64,000 nt of DNA from a candidate division KSB1 bacterium (GCA_034506335.1 JAPDPR010000010.1:1-64000), one strand, 5' to 3'. Counted from the first letter of the stretch, positions 28,101 through 37,125 are shown. The notes: generated from the letters alone by a model not told the origin. Numbers and translations: made by a program.

Positions 28101-29165
28101 GCTCGTATAGCGATTGACATAGTGCTTCCACGTCAGCAACCCCGGGTCAAACGTCCACCCCCGCACCGATTTGCCGTAGAAAATGAGGTAATCGTTGCTG
28201 TCGAAGCGGTTATCGCCACCGTCGTAAACCAGGATGGGATTCTCAATCAGGCTATCAGGCCTTGGTGCGCCAAGAGGCTGAGGGAGTTCTAGCCCGCCAT
28301 TGTTGTAGAGCCGGAGCGTTTTCGGGTCGATGCTGGCAAGATTGACGCCTGCAGCGGCCAGCCGGGCCCCGTCAAGGCGATACAGGCCTTCCTCTTGCAC
28401 GACAATCTTGTACCACGGACCGCTCTCGGCGGGCTTTCGTAGGCCAGCCTCGTGAGCAACCCTCCTCACCCGCCAGGGGCGACACTGCTCATAGTTGACG
28501 AGCAGCTCGCGGTAAAAGTCTTCTTCGCGGGGCGAGGAAACCACGGGGCTGTCTGGTCCCCTCTCCCTCCGCGACCAGGTAAGGCGCACCGAGATGCGCT
28601 CGTACCGCCTTATTCGCTGCGTGGACGGCAGGTATTGTACAGGGATAAAGGTTACTTTGACCACCCGCTGCTGCCGCACCATGCCAGGGCTCCCTACCAG
28701 CACAGGCGATTCCGGCCACGCCTCTGGACGTCCGTAGATGAGGCTGTCAGGCACAAACTCTTCTTTCGGCAAGCCTTCCTCATCCCGGCCTAACCGCGGA
28801 GTCGGCAGAATCTGCCCCACTTCAAGCTCTTTGAAGGGTGCATCCAGCACCCTCGCGGTCACCTCCGCATCCAGCGGGATACCGACCAAGAAAGCGCGCG
28901 CAGGAAGTTGGGGCTGCCCCGGCTTACCCACAAGCTGGGCATAGCGGAAGCTGAGGAGTGTGTACTCCTTTTCGCTCCGCACTACGGTGGAGGTAGTCCA
29001 ATCGTGAGGCGAAAAAGTGATGGTTACCCCATCAAGATGGGTCACCGCCAGAACACCTTGCTCGGGACTTTGCTGCGCAGTAGGCGGTGGTACGTCCACA
29101 AATCCTTGCAGGACACACAAGGCGATGACGGAGGAGGCGAGGGTAGAAAGTCTCCAGCTTTTCAT
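25152..29165 (-). CDS. C25 (gingipain/PorU-like) cysteine peptidase with C-terminal FlgD-like sorting-type domain
   Basis: Secreted giant of 1337 residues. Hydrophobic N-terminal signal (STLASSVIALCVLQGFVDV), then a long beta-rich part, then a caspase-like C25 peptidase core with HVLLFGDGDYDYRNV, catalytic His859 in NFVGHGNPQLWTHE and catalytic Cys894 in AATCSFGRFDDPYEQSM. Beta-sandwich repeats follow, ending with the FlgD-like/type IX CTD pattern VNFPNPFRDRTDFTF, DVTISIYTLAGRMVKKL, PWDGRDEDGDELANGLYLYR. Size and order resemble PorU, the type IX secretion sortase, but a secreted gingipain-like protease is equally possible. It is the last gene after pdxS, pdxT and the RseC-like gene, 14 bp from the latter. 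Confidence 0.88.
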   Translation of the reverse strand: MKSWRLSTLASSVIALCVLQGFVDVPPPTAQQSPEQGVLAVTHLDGVTITFSPHDWTTSTVVRSEKEYTLLSFRYAQLVGKPGQPQLPARAFLVGIPLDAEVTARVLDAPFKELEVGQILPTPRLGRDEEGLPKEEFVPDSLIYGRPEAWPESPVLVGSPGMVRQQRVVKVTFIPVQYLPSTQRIRRYERISVRLTWSRRERGPDSPVVSSPREEDFYRELLVNYEQCRPWRVRRVAHEAGLRKPAESGPWYKIVVQEEGLYRLDGARLAAAGVNLASIDPKTLRLYNNGGLELPQPLGAPRPDSLIENPILVYDGGDNRFDSNDYLIFYGKSVRGWTFDPGLLTWKHYVNRYTSENVYWLTWGQNVTGKRVPAVPSASPLEAHEVTSFTDHAFFEQDITNPFGSGLLWFGALFTHGDTRTFRIELPNALPEDSARYVFNVVAASVGQHLFTFSVNGNVLGSVDLANYTKDVLRIGKWETSAVGKLASGNNAIAVRLTGSSALAQGYLDWFEVHYRRAPVAVNDQLLLYAPPGQGLQRFTVRGFSQSDVLVLDVSDFWRIRRIEPLSVSSGVVTFVDSARVPDGRRYLLCASSAFRTPVSIRADAVSNLRDRQNGADLVIIAPDDFYDQAMQLKSLRENWNSSARMSTQVVRISDVYDEFSWGLVDPTAIRDFLRYAYERWSQAPTHVLLFGDGDYDYRNVLSQADANWVPPYESGHTDKTASITSDDWFTYISGTDEQPDMAIGRLPARSPAEAQQMVNKIVAYETMPHHGDWRNAVTMVGDDELVLGGAGTELIHTQQAETLAEEAIPKSFDVNKVYLVEYPAVRSPAISGVVKPAANQALLDQINKGSLIINFVGHGNPQLWTHERVLNLPVDFPKIQNGEKYGLWIAATCSFGRFDDPYEQSMAEELVTVEGRGAIAVVAAARDAWSHQNADLNRRFLVKLFAEYATRGQVRTLGEALWLAKLMTASAENEDRYLILGDPSLRIGAPRYQAVIESLQPDSLAALAVTTVTGRVFRNGAPWDDFTGLALVKVFDTRRPRSYSASGGGTINYVLPGNVLFRGQAKVEQGRFAIKFIVPKDISYGGTDARVSVYFWGHQGDGAGFRSGLRVGGTGAQVADSQGPHITIGFRDRLFASGEYVGPNPTVRVQISDSLSGVNIAGDVGHKITMVLDGREEERKDLTEFFNYDQDSYTSGSIEYQLFDLAEGPHSVEIKAWDNSNNSSVATATFTVVAERELKLSEVVNFPNPFRDRTDFTFLVSREADVTISIYTLAGRMVKKLRLHAVSNFNAVPWDGRDEDGDELANGLYLYRIVARAQGSDGPVSAEAIGKLVIAR

Positions 29166-29179
29166 CGGTCATTGCCTGT

Positions 29180-29626
29180 TCAGGAAGGGAGCGTGGGGTC
29201 TTGAGCTACCGGCATGGCAAAGGCGACCACCTGGGCAGGTTCCTCGTGTCGGCGTGCGTACCAGCGGTCATAAGCACGCACAAGGAAAAAACTCAGCGTC
29301 AAGAAGAGGAAGGCGCCCAGGATGCCGCGCATCTCAGCCCCTCCGGTCGCCGGCCAGGGGAGCGCACGACCGAGCACATAACCGAGCATGAGAAAAACCA
29401 ATGGAACGATGAAGAGCAACATCGAGTGACCCACCACCGTCTTGGGACTCACCTCCACCTCCACCAGGTCGCCCACTGCTGCCCCGATCCGGTTCCGGGC
29501 CTCCATTATCCCCCCACCTTCCCCGAAGGCCCGGCACACTTGGCACTCGCCACATTTGTCCCCTCGCACCACCTTCACCTGCGCCCGGTCCCCATCGACG
29601 GCCACGACTTGGCCATACTCGCGCAT
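29180..29626 (-). CDS. RseC/MucC-family membrane protein (SoxR-reducing system type)
   Basis: A 148-residue RseC-type protein. The N-terminal beta-rich part has a cysteine cluster (KCGECQVCRAFGE), as in RseC/RsxC-associated proteins, followed by GDLVEVEVSPKTVVG and two membrane helices (MLLFIVPLVFLMLGYVLG and GILGAFLFLTLSFFLVRAYD). The family is linked to Rnf/Rsx electron transfer and SoxR reduction or to sigma-E control. No rnf genes are in the window. It lies between pdxT (about 35 bp upstream) and the C25 peptidase. Confidence 0.85.
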   Translation of the reverse strand: MREYGQVVAVDGDRAQVKVVRGDKCGECQVCRAFGEGGGIMEARNRIGAAVGDLVEVEVSPKTVVGHSMLLFIVPLVFLMLGYVLGRALPWPATGGAEMRGILGAFLFLTLSFFLVRAYDRWYARRHEEPAQVVAFAMPVAQDPTLPS

Positions 29627-29660
29627 GTTTTCTCTCCGGGAAGGATCCGTCCTGTGCCGC

Positions 29661-30239
29661 TCAGCCCGTTAGCTTGCTTACGAAGTACTCATGGATGCGG
29701 GGGTCCTCGGTCAATTCGGGGTGAAACGTGGCCGCTAATACCAACCCCTGTTCAGCCATGACCACATCCTCTCCGTGCCAAGCCAGTGGGCGAACGCCCT
29801 GGCCCATTGCAATGACCTTCGGGGCGCGGATGAACACCCCTTCGTAGTCAAAGGCACCGTTGCCAAAGTCCACCTTGATGGTGTCGACAAAAGAGTTCAC
29901 TTGCCGTCCGTAGGCGTTGCGTCGGGCGTGGATGTCGATGAGCCCCAGGCTCTCCACCGGAGCGCCTTCGATCGTGGCCGCCAGCAGGATGAGTCCGGCA
30001 CAGGTACCAAACACCGGGTGCTCACGCGCATAATCCTTCACCTGGTCCCACAGACCATGCTTGCGGAGTAACAGGCTCAGCGTTGTTGATTCCCCGCCGG
30101 GGATGATGAGCCCCTGGCATTTGCGCAGCTGTTCTGCGGTTTTCACCAGCACTGGAATCACATCCAGGCGCGCCAGCATCTGTTGGTGCTTTTCGAAGTC
30201 GCCCTGCAGTGCCAGCACGCCCACCCGCACTTGCTTCAC
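29661..30239 (-). CDS. pdxT: Pyridoxal 5'-phosphate synthase, glutaminase subunit
   Basis: Class I glutaminase of the DXP-independent PLP pathway; supplies ammonia to PdxS. 192 residues from a GTG at 30239 that follows AGGAGGTGTGGC; an upstream extension has no support. Motifs: GVLALQGDFEKHQQML, IIPGGESTTLSLL, nucleophile FGTCAGLILLA, and the His-Glu pair TFHPELTED. Its stop lies about 35 bp before the RseC-like gene, and it starts 10 bp after the pdxS stop. Confidence 0.97.
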   Translation of the reverse strand: MKQVRVGVLALQGDFEKHQQMLARLDVIPVLVKTAEQLRKCQGLIIPGGESTTLSLLLRKHGLWDQVKDYAREHPVFGTCAGLILLAATIEGAPVESLGLIDIHARRNAYGRQVNSFVDTIKVDFGNGAFDYEGVFIRAPKVIAMGQGVRPLAWHGEDVVMAEQGLVLAATFHPELTEDPRIHEYFVSKLTG

Positions 30240-30249
30240 GCCACACCTC

Positions 30250-31134
30250 CTACCAGCCGCGCACCGCCATGCGCTCCTGCTCTGGGAGGCTGGCCACATC
30301 GATGCCGCGCATTGGCTCGCCCAGGCCTTCGCTCACTCGCGCGATGAGGTCAAAGTCCAGGTAGTGGGTGGTAGCCGAAACAATCGCTTTCGCCCGCTTT
30401 GCCGGGTCGGACGATTTGAAGATACCGCTCCCCACAAAGACCGATTCTGCCCCCAGTTGCATCATGAGCGATGCGTCGGCAGGGGTCGCTACCCCACCCG
30501 CAGCAAAGTTGGGCACCGGCAGCCGCCCGTGCTCCTTTACGTAGCGCACCAGCTCCAACGGCGCGCCAAGGCGCTTGGCCTCCGCCACCAGCTCCTCATC
30601 GCCTAACGTGGTGATGTGGCGAATGGCCGACTGCACCATGCGCATGTGCCGCACGGCCTCAACAATGTTTCCGCTTCCCGCCTCGCCTTTGGTCCTGATC
30701 ATGGCTGCCCCCTCGGCGATGCGCCGCAAGGCCTCGCCCAAATCCCGGCAGCCGCAGACGAAGGGCACCTTGAACTTCCACTTGTCGATGTGGTGCTCCT
30801 CATCTGCCGGCGTCAGCACCTCGCTCTCGTCGATGAAATCCACGCCAAGAGCCTCCAACACCTGCGCCTCCGCAAAGTGGCCGATGCGGCACTTGGCCAT
30901 CACCGGAATGGAGACTGCCTTCTGGATGGCCTTGATCACCGCCGGATCCGACATCCGGGCCACGCCCCCTTGGGCGCGAATGTCCGCCGGCACACGTTCC
31001 AGCGCCATCACTGCAACGGCCCCAGCATCCTCGGCAATCCTTGCCTGCTCGGCGTTAGTCACGTCCATGATCACCCCGCCTTTGAGCATTTCGGCGAGGC
31101 CAACCTTGAGCTTCATATCTTCGGCTGTTCTCAT
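30250..31134 (-). CDS. pdxS: Pyridoxal 5'-phosphate synthase, synthase subunit
   Basis: PLP synthase (beta/alpha)8 subunit that condenses ribose-5-phosphate, glyceraldehyde-3-phosphate and ammonia. 294 residues, normal length. Very conserved blocks: [124 protein letters not shown] precedes the ATG with suitable spacing. First gene of the operon, with a clear promoter upstream. Confidence 0.98.
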   Translation of the reverse strand: MRTAEDMKLKVGLAEMLKGGVIMDVTNAEQARIAEDAGAVAVMALERVPADIRAQGGVARMSDPAVIKAIQKAVSIPVMAKCRIGHFAEAQVLEALGVDFIDESEVLTPADEEHHIDKWKFKVPFVCGCRDLGEALRRIAEGAAMIRTKGEAGSGNIVEAVRHMRMVQSAIRHITTLGDEELVAEAKRLGAPLELVRYVKEHGRLPVPNFAAGGVATPADASLMMQLGAESVFVGSGIFKSSDPAKRAKAIVSATTHYLDFDLIARVSEGLGEPMRGIDVASLPEQERMAVRGW

Positions 31135-31182
31135 CTATCAGAACCTCATTGCAAATCCGCTACCCCTTTTTTGACCGCGTTA

Positions 31183-31211
31183 AATATACGAAATCGGGGG
31201 GCAAAGTGCAA
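31183..31211 (-). promoter_or_regulatory. Promoter of the pdxST operon
   Basis: On the minus strand TTGCAC (31211-31206), 17-bp spacer, TATATT (31188-31183), about 50 bp upstream of the pdxS ATG. Confidence 0.65.
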
Positions 31212-32176
31212 GCGACAATCGCTTTCTTCACATAAGGCAGCCGGCCTAATCCTGTGAGAGTTGCGGTGCACAGACCTGCCAAGAACGCCAACACGGCCTT
31301 CCAGGTTCCGAGCCCCTGGCAAGAGCCCGGACTACTTTCCAGAGACCCGAGAAGCCTCCGGAGGCGTCACCGGCACTCCAACGGGGACCTGGCAAAGCAG
31401 GTTCTTGCGCCTCGTGTTTGTTTATGGCCGCACGAGCAGAGACGTTGACGGCCGAGGGCAAAAAGGTTCCCGGGTAGCCAAAAAGCGAGGTGGAAGCTTG
31501 TGTGGCCATAGGTGGATGGAGATTCCCCCGCACTGCCGCACGCAAACACAAACCCTGGCCGAATCCGTGCACCCAAATGAGAGTGTGCGGTGCTGGAGCC
31601 AGGTGTCGGCCAATCCCTCCGCCGACCACAACACGCCGTGCCCAGGACGCCCTCAGTACACCCTGTCCCAACCTCATCGTGCCGCACAATGGCACCACTC
31701 TTCTGGCGCAAGCGAGTAATCGAAGGCCCATGAGAGCGCGTACTTGTCGAGGCCGGCACAAAGAAGATGTATGATGCCCAACTGCTGCTCTTCAGCCGGT
31801 CCACGATGCCATAGTTGTTGTTTCATCTCTTCTTCCCTTCCTATGCAATACCCCTGCCAGAGCTCCACTCCACCTCAAGCGAGGTGCACTTGTCCTGCCC
31901 GCACCCGATCCCACAGGACAGATTCACCAGACTACGGCAAGCCGTAGAATACTTACGCGTCTACACGCTGGAACCGTCATCATAGTTCTCGCAGGCGGTG
32001 CCGCCGGAGTGTCGGGGCCCTTTTCGGGCCGTGTGGCAACGGGAAGCGTTAGTTCCGTGGCCCCAACCGTTGACAGACTCGAAGGCGCCAAAAACCGCAT
32101 ACCTACATGCCGCAACGGAAGAAACGTCGCCAAGTGGCTTCCTCTGCGCGATGACGCAAAGGAGGGCACAAATCGG
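31212..32176. other. Long intergenic region between pdxS and nifJ
   Basis: About 960 bp between divergent promoters. Several open frames cross it on both strands (31246-31761 minus, 31261-31719 plus), but they overlap each other, have no family motifs and no consistent ribosome sites. A 50-codon minus frame with a start near 31826 follows GGAAGGGAAGAAGAG and could be a small gene or a remnant. A short hairpin CTACGGCAAGCCGTAG lies near 31932. I recognise nothing else. Confidence 0.4.
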
Positions 32177-32205
32177 TTGACGATTTGGGAAGAAATTTGT
32201 ACATT
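32177..32205 (+). promoter_or_regulatory. Promoter of nifJ
   Basis: TTGACG (32177-32182), 17-bp spacer, TACATT (32200-32205). It predicts a leader of about 85 nt before the ATG at 32296, which itself follows CGAGGAGATTGCC. Confidence 0.7.
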
Positions 32206-32295
32206 GCCACCTTGCGTATTCGGGGCCCACTGTTTCAGCCCCCAGCGCGACCTTGACACACCAAGATTGAGGGTTCATATTTCGAGGAGATTGCC

Positions 32296-35200
32296 ATGAA
32301 ACGCTTTGAGAAAGCTTCGATGGATGGCAACACCGCCGCCGCGCATGTGGCCTACGCATTCAGCGAGGTGGCGGCCATTTATCCCATTACGCCCTCCTCG
32401 CCCATGGGCGAGCTCGCAGATGAATGGGCGTCCAAGGGGCGCAAGAATATCTTTGGCCAGGTGGTCGACGTGATCGAGATGCAGTCGGAAGCCGGAGCGG
32501 CCGGAGCCGTGCACGGGTCCTTATCCGCCGGCGCCTTCACCACCACCTTCACGGCATCGCAGGGGCTCATGCTCATGCTCCCCAACATGCACAAGATCGC
32601 CGGCGAGATGTTGCCCACCGTGTTCCACGTGTCGGCGCGCTCGCTGGCCTGCCAGTCCCTGTCCATTTTCGGCGACCACTCCGACGTGATGGCGGCACGT
32701 AACACGGGCTTTGCTCTAATGGCGGCGGCTTCCATCCAGGAAATCATGGACCTGGCAGTCGTTTCCCACCTTGCGACGCTGAAATCCAAGGTACCCTTTT
32801 TGAACTTCTTCGACGGGTTCCGCAGCTCCCACGAGATCCAGAAGATCGAAGTCATCGACTATGATACCATGCGTGAGATGTTGGACTGGCGCTATGTGGA
32901 GGAGTTCCGCAAGCGCGCCCTGAATCCTGAGCGACCCTTCGTCAAGGTTGGGGCCGAGAACCCGGATGTTTACTTTCAGGGAAGAGAAACCGTCAACAAG
33001 TATTACCAAGCCTGCCCGGCCATTGTGCAGGAGTACATGGACCTCCTGGCGAAGCACACCGGCAGGCAGTACCACCTCTTCGACTACGTGGGCGCACCCG
33101 ATGCGGACAAGGTGATTGTAGCCATGGCCAGCGGCTGCGAGACGATCGAAGAGACGATCAACTACCTCAACGCCAAGCGCGGCACAAAACTGGGACTGGT
33201 GAAGGTCCGCCTGTTCCGCCCATTTGCGGCCGAGGAGTTCGCCAAGGTGGTGCCCAAGTCCGTGCGCAAAATCGCCGTCCTGGACAGGACCAAAGAGCCA
33301 GGTTCGGTGGGCGAACCTCTCTATTTGGACGTGGTCGCGGCACTCAAGCACAGACCGGACATCACCATCATCGGCGGTCGCTACGGGCTCTCCTCTAAAG
33401 AGTTCACCCCGTCGATGGTCAAGGCGGTGTACGATCACTTGGACAACAAGTGCACGCACGGTTTCACCGTGGGCATCACCGACGATGTCACCTTTACCTC
33501 CATCCCGATCACCGAGCGCCTCAACACGGTGCCAGAAGGCACCATTTCGTGCAAGTTCTGGGGACTGGGGGCAGACGGGACGGTGGGTGCTAACAAGAAT
33601 TCCATCAAGATCATCGGCGACAACACCGACATGTACGCGCAGGGATACTTCCAGTACGACTCCAAGAAGTCGGGCGGCATTACCCGCAGCCATCTGCGCT
33701 TCGGGCACTCGCCCATCCAGTCGGCCTACCTGGTGGAGGACGCTGATTTTATTGCTTGCCACAATCAGGCTTTCATCGGGCGGTACGACGTGTTGGAAGG
33801 AATCAAAGAAGGCGGTGTCTTCTTGCTCAATTCCAACTGGTCGCGCGAGGAGGCCTTCGAGAACCTGACCGAGGACATGCAGCGCACTATTATCGAGAAG
33901 AAGGTCAAGTTTTACAACATCGACGCGCTGCGCATTGCCGAGGAGGTGGGATTGGGCCGCCGCATCAACACCGTGATGCAGGCTGCCTTCTTCATTATCT
34001 CCCGGGTATTGCCTCGCGACACAGCTATTGCCATGATCAAGGAGGCCATCAAGAAGACCTACGGCAAGCGTGGCGAAGAATTGGTGAAAATGAACTGGGA
34101 GGCGGTGGACCGCGCTGCGGCCGCGCTGCAAGAAGTGCCGGTGCCGGCTACACTTCCGAAAAAGCACATGGAGCCCAAGAAGCTTATCCCGGATGATGCT
34201 GATGACTTCACCAAGAACGTCATCGAGCCTATTATGCGCGAGAAGGGAGACCAGATCCCGGTATCGCAAATGCCTTTTGACGGTTCTATGCGCTCCGGCA
34301 CTACGGCCCTGGAGAAGCGCGGCATTGCGCCCTACGTGCCGCATTGGATTCCGGAGAACTGCATCCAGTGCAACCAGTGCTCATTCGTGTGCCCGCACGC
34401 CGCGATCCGCGCCAAGCTCATCGACCGTACGCTGTTGGGCAACGCGCCATCCACGTTCAAGACACTCCGCGCTACCGGCAAGGACGGCGAGAAGTACGAC
34501 TACAAAGTGCAGGTGTTTGTCGAGGACTGCGTGGGCTGCCTCAATTGCGTGAACGAGTGTCCTAAGCAGGCGCTGGTTGCCAAGACCATCGAAGAGGAAC
34601 GGGCTGCAGGCGAAAATGATAACGTGGCGTTTTTCACTTCGCTGCCAGAGAACGTCCTGAGCACGGTGGTGAAAGAGACCACGGTAAAAGGGAGTCAGTT
34701 CAGGCAGCCCCTGCTGGAGTTCTCCGGGGCCTGCGCCGGATGCGGGGAAACGCCGTATGTGCGCCTCTTGACGCAGCTCTTCGGCGAGCGGATGATCATT
34801 GCCAACGCCACCGGCTGCTCCTCCATTTGGGGAGGCACCTTCCCGAGCATCCCCTACACCAAGACCCCAGAGGGCTACGGTCCGGCATGGGCCAACTCCC
34901 TGTTCGAGGACAATGCGGAATACGGGTTTGGCATGCGGCTGGCAGTTGACGCCAATCGCCGCCTGCTGCGAAGCTATGTGGAGCAGGCGCTGTCCATGGG
35001 CGTGGATGGTCAGCTGAGGGGCGCGCTGCTCAAGGCCCAGGAGCTGTGGGAAGACACCAGCGCCGCCGCGATGGACAACGCGCGCCTCATCAAGAGCCTG
35101 CTGCCTGAAGCAATAGCACGCGCCGGGGAAGAGGCAAAAACCCTGCTCACCCGCATCCGCGAACTGGACACCTACTTCGTAGACAAGAGCATCTGGGCTA

Positions 35201-35823
35201 TCGGCGGAGACGGCTGGGCGTACGACATCGGTTATGGCGGCCTGGACCATGTGATGGCCGCCGGCAGGAACGTCAATCTGCTGGTGCTGGACACCGAGGT
35301 CTATTCCAACACTGGTGGACAAGCTTCCAAGGCCACGCCTCTCGGTTCGGTGGCACGCTTTGCGGAATCTGGCAAGCCAACCAAGAAGAAAGACCTTGGC
35401 CTCATGATGATGAGCTACGGCTACGTCTATGTGGCCTCCGTCGCGATGGGCGCGAACAAGAATCAGCTCCTCAAGGCGCTAGTCGAGGCAGAGGCCTACA
35501 AAGGGCCGTCGATTATCATCGCCTACGCCCCGTGCATTAACCACGGTATCGACATGGCCTTCACGCAGCTAGAGGAGAAAAAGGCGGTGGATTCGGGCTA
35601 TTGGGTGTTGTACCGATACAACCCCCTGCTCAAGAAAGAGGGCAAGAACCCCTTCATTCTCGATTCGAAAGAGCCCCAAATCCCCGTGCAGGAGTTCTTG
35701 CAGGGCGAGAAGCGGTATAGCTCCCTCAAGATCAGCTTCCCGGAGAAGGCGCAGACCTACTGGCCCCAGTTCCAGGAGGTGGTCAAGGAACGCTATGCCT
35801 TCTACAAGAAGCTCGCAGAATAG
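32296..35823 (+). CDS. nifJ: Pyruvate:ferredoxin (flavodoxin) oxidoreductase, single-chain
   Basis: Converts pyruvate and CoA to acetyl-CoA, CO2 and reduced ferredoxin; central to anaerobic metabolism. At 1175 residues it is a complete fused enzyme. In order: the pyruvate-binding N-terminal domain (AAIYPITPSSPMGELADEWA), FEMQSEAGAAGAVHGS-type region IEMQSEAGAAGAVHG, the two-cluster ferredoxin domain CIQCNQCSFVCPHAAI and CVGCLNCVNECPKQAL, the extra cluster Cys in GACAGCGETPY, and the TPP domain AIGGDGWAYDIGYGGLDHV with LVLDTEVYSNTGGQ. It is monocistronic, with its own promoter and a strong terminator. Confidence 0.98.
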   Translation: MKRFEKASMDGNTAAAHVAYAFSEVAAIYPITPSSPMGELADEWASKGRKNIFGQVVDVIEMQSEAGAAGAVHGSLSAGAFTTTFTASQGLMLMLPNMHKIAGEMLPTVFHVSARSLACQSLSIFGDHSDVMAARNTGFALMAAASIQEIMDLAVVSHLATLKSKVPFLNFFDGFRSSHEIQKIEVIDYDTMREMLDWRYVEEFRKRALNPERPFVKVGAENPDVYFQGRETVNKYYQACPAIVQEYMDLLAKHTGRQYHLFDYVGAPDADKVIVAMASGCETIEETINYLNAKRGTKLGLVKVRLFRPFAAEEFAKVVPKSVRKIAVLDRTKEPGSVGEPLYLDVVAALKHRPDITIIGGRYGLSSKEFTPSMVKAVYDHLDNKCTHGFTVGITDDVTFTSIPITERLNTVPEGTISCKFWGLGADGTVGANKNSIKIIGDNTDMYAQGYFQYDSKKSGGITRSHLRFGHSPIQSAYLVEDADFIACHNQAFIGRYDVLEGIKEGGVFLLNSNWSREEAFENLTEDMQRTIIEKKVKFYNIDALRIAEEVGLGRRINTVMQAAFFIISRVLPRDTAIAMIKEAIKKTYGKRGEELVKMNWEAVDRAAAALQEVPVPATLPKKHMEPKKLIPDDADDFTKNVIEPIMREKGDQIPVSQMPFDGSMRSGTTALEKRGIAPYVPHWIPENCIQCNQCSFVCPHAAIRAKLIDRTLLGNAPSTFKTLRATGKDGEKYDYKVQVFVEDCVGCLNCVNECPKQALVAKTIEEERAAGENDNVAFFTSLPENVLSTVVKETTVKGSQFRQPLLEFSGACAGCGETPYVRLLTQLFGERMIIANATGCSSIWGGTFPSIPYTKTPEGYGPAWANSLFEDNAEYGFGMRLAVDANRRLLRSYVEQALSMGVDGQLRGALLKAQELWEDTSAAAMDNARLIKSLLPEAIARAGEEAKTLLTRIRELDTYFVDKSIWAIGGDGWAYDIGYGGLDHVMAAGRNVNLLVLDTEVYSNTGGQASKATPLGSVARFAESGKPTKKKDLGLMMMSYGYVYVASVAMGANKNQLLKALVEAEAYKGPSIIIAYAPCINHGIDMAFTQLEEKKAVDSGYWVLYRYNPLLKKEGKNPFILDSKEPQIPVQEFLQGEKRYSSLKISFPEKAQTYWPQFQEVVKERYAFYKKLAE

Positions 35824-35836
35824 ATAGCCAAAGCTC

Positions 35837-35870
35837 AGTCCCCCTGCGAAAGCAGGGGGACTTTTTTTTT
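35837..35870 (+). terminator. Intrinsic terminator of nifJ
   Basis: AGTCCCCCTGC / GCAGGGGGACT stem with a GAAA tetraloop (35848-35851), followed by nine T residues. Confidence 0.93.
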
Positions 35871-36182
35871 CGGTTTGCGAGCCGCATCGAAAGGCCAATG
35901 CGGGCTTTTCGGCTCAACTCCGCGGGAACGCCAGGTCGACCCTACCGGGAAGAACGACTTCCCAGAGTCAGTGGGCAGGATGTGCACTTTTCGCTGAGCC
36001 GACCGCTATTCATCTGCGTTCACCATGGCCCGCTCGTGAGGGACGAACGGATTCCCTGCGAGGGGTGCCCGGAAAGCTCGTCCGCATGTATTTGTCGCTA
36101 TCTGCGGCCCGCGAGAATCCGCGACCGCGCACATTGCACCTGCAGCTGACCGCCTTCAGCCAGATGGAACAGAAAATACAAA
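35871..36182. other. Gap after nifJ
   Basis: About 310 bp between the nifJ terminator and the terminator of the opposing metal-sensor operon. A plus frame at 35898-36149 exists but has no ribosome site and no recognisable motifs. Confidence 0.4.
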
Positions 36183-36206
36183 GGGGAAGCCATAGCCGGC
36201 TTCCCC
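36183..36206 (-). terminator. Terminator of the sigma/metal-sensor operon
   Basis: Inverted repeat GGGGAAGCC / GGCTTCCCC with a 6-nt loop, followed on the minus strand by TTTGTATTTTC. It lies 25 bp beyond the stop of the cysteine-ladder gene. Confidence 0.75.
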
Positions 36207-36231
36207 ATCTGCGGCAACGTTCTGTCCACAG

Positions 36232-36603
36232 CTACTTCTGTTCGCTTTTCTTGGGCTGAGCTTTTTTGCAATGCCCCTCTTTGTCCTTGCAAGGACCAGA
36301 CTCGTGTCCCTGGCACTGTCCGCTGGCGTGTTTCTCGTCGCAGGAGTTCTTGCACTTCTCGCTGCATGTCTTGGTAGAGTCAGCTTTGCATTTCTCCTGG
36401 CACTGTTCCTGGCACTTGCCAGCACAGGTCGCCCCCTGATCTTTCTTGCAGTCGTCCTTCGCGTGCTTCTGCTGGCAGTCGCCAGTCACCTGCTGTGCAG
36501 ACTGAGCAGATTGTGCCTGCGTGGTGTGCTCGACGGCGGTGAAGCCAAACAGAAAGCACGCCACGGCGAGGACTAGGCCCGCAACAAAGACATTCCTTCG
36601 CAT
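36232..36603 (-). CDS. Secreted cysteine-ladder protein (123 aa)
   Basis: Small exported protein with a signal sequence (VFVAGLVLAVACFLFGFTAV) and a mature part very rich in Lys, Gln, Glu and Cys. Twelve mature cysteines include two ladders: CAGKCQEQCQEKC (four Cys, CxxxC steps) and CSEKCKNSC (three). On a helix, Cys at i, i+4, i+8 line up on one face, which would suit soft-metal binding. No family is recognised; low-complexity metal-binding or metallothionein-like function is inference. It is the last gene of the sigma, anti-sigma and CnrX-like operon, starting 3 bp after the CnrX-like stop. Confidence 0.8.
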   Translation of the reverse strand: MRRNVFVAGLVLAVACFLFGFTAVEHTTQAQSAQSAQQVTGDCQQKHAKDDCKKDQGATCAGKCQEQCQEKCKADSTKTCSEKCKNSCDEKHASGQCQGHESGPCKDKEGHCKKAQPKKSEQK

Positions 36604-36606
36604 CCG

Positions 36607-37125
36607 TTACCTCCTCTGGTTTAGGCAGTTAGTACCTTGCAGATCATTGTCCAAGCATGTATCCGAATCCGCACACTCAAGATGCCGGCACGGGGCCTCT
36701 TCCGCCAGTCTCTGGCGGATCATGGCAAGGTAGGCAGCAGCCTGCTCGGGCGTCATTACTTCCCGTTCCCGCAAAATGGCCCTTACTGCCCTCCGCTGCA
36801 GCACAGACTGCAACGAATCAATCCGATGCAAGCAGGAAGCGATGGTCACACTGTCCGGAGGGTTCGCGCCAAGCAGTTCCACTAACGATTGCTTCTCGCG
36901 ATAAAGCGCCAAGCATACTCCACCCGCTTCGACCGCAAAACAGCGACGCGTACTATCAATGGCCTGCGCCTGCCGAGGGGATAAGGTCAACCCTTCGCAG
37001 AGGGGTCGAGCCTTCCGCGCCTCATCCCTTGAAGCTACCAGCACCCTTGCGCTCATCGTGGCCAGCAACACAACGTTGACCGTAACCGAGAAAAGCAGCG
37101 TAAGAAAGAGCGCTCTCTGTTTCAT
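36607..37125 (-). CDS. CnrX/Spy-like periplasmic heavy-metal sensor
   Basis: A 172-residue protein with an N-terminal membrane anchor (LFLTLLFSVTVNVVLLATMS) and a helical periplasmic part of the heavy-metal-resistance (CnrX/NccX/ZraP/Spy) type: LTLSPRQAQAID, REKQSLVELLGANPPDSVTI, IDSLQSVLQRRAVRAILRER, MTPEQAAAYLAMIRQRL. The C-terminus is unusually Cys-rich (CRHLECADSDTCLDND, then NC). Its ATG overlaps the anti-sigma stop (ATGA), after GGAGGGGGACG. In CnrYXH systems the X protein senses metal and releases the sigma factor through the anti-sigma factor; the same role is inferred here. Confidence 0.82.
   Translation of the reverse strand: MKQRALFLTLLFSVTVNVVLLATMSARVLVASRDEARKARPLCEGLTLSPRQAQAIDSTRRCFAVEAGGVCLALYREKQSLVELLGANPPDSVTIASCLHRIDSLQSVLQRRAVRAILREREVMTPEQAAAYLAMIRQRLAEEAPCRHLECADSDTCLDNDLQGTNCLNQRR

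Noticed and set aside
31246-31761. Minus-strand frame of 171 codons between pdxS and nifJ
   Set aside because: Overlaps other frames of similar length on both strands, is Arg/Gly/Pro-rich in the way of non-coding GC-rich DNA, and has no motif or ribosome site.
32716-34344. Minus-strand frame of 542 codons
   Set aside because: Antisense shadow of the well-supported nifJ gene.
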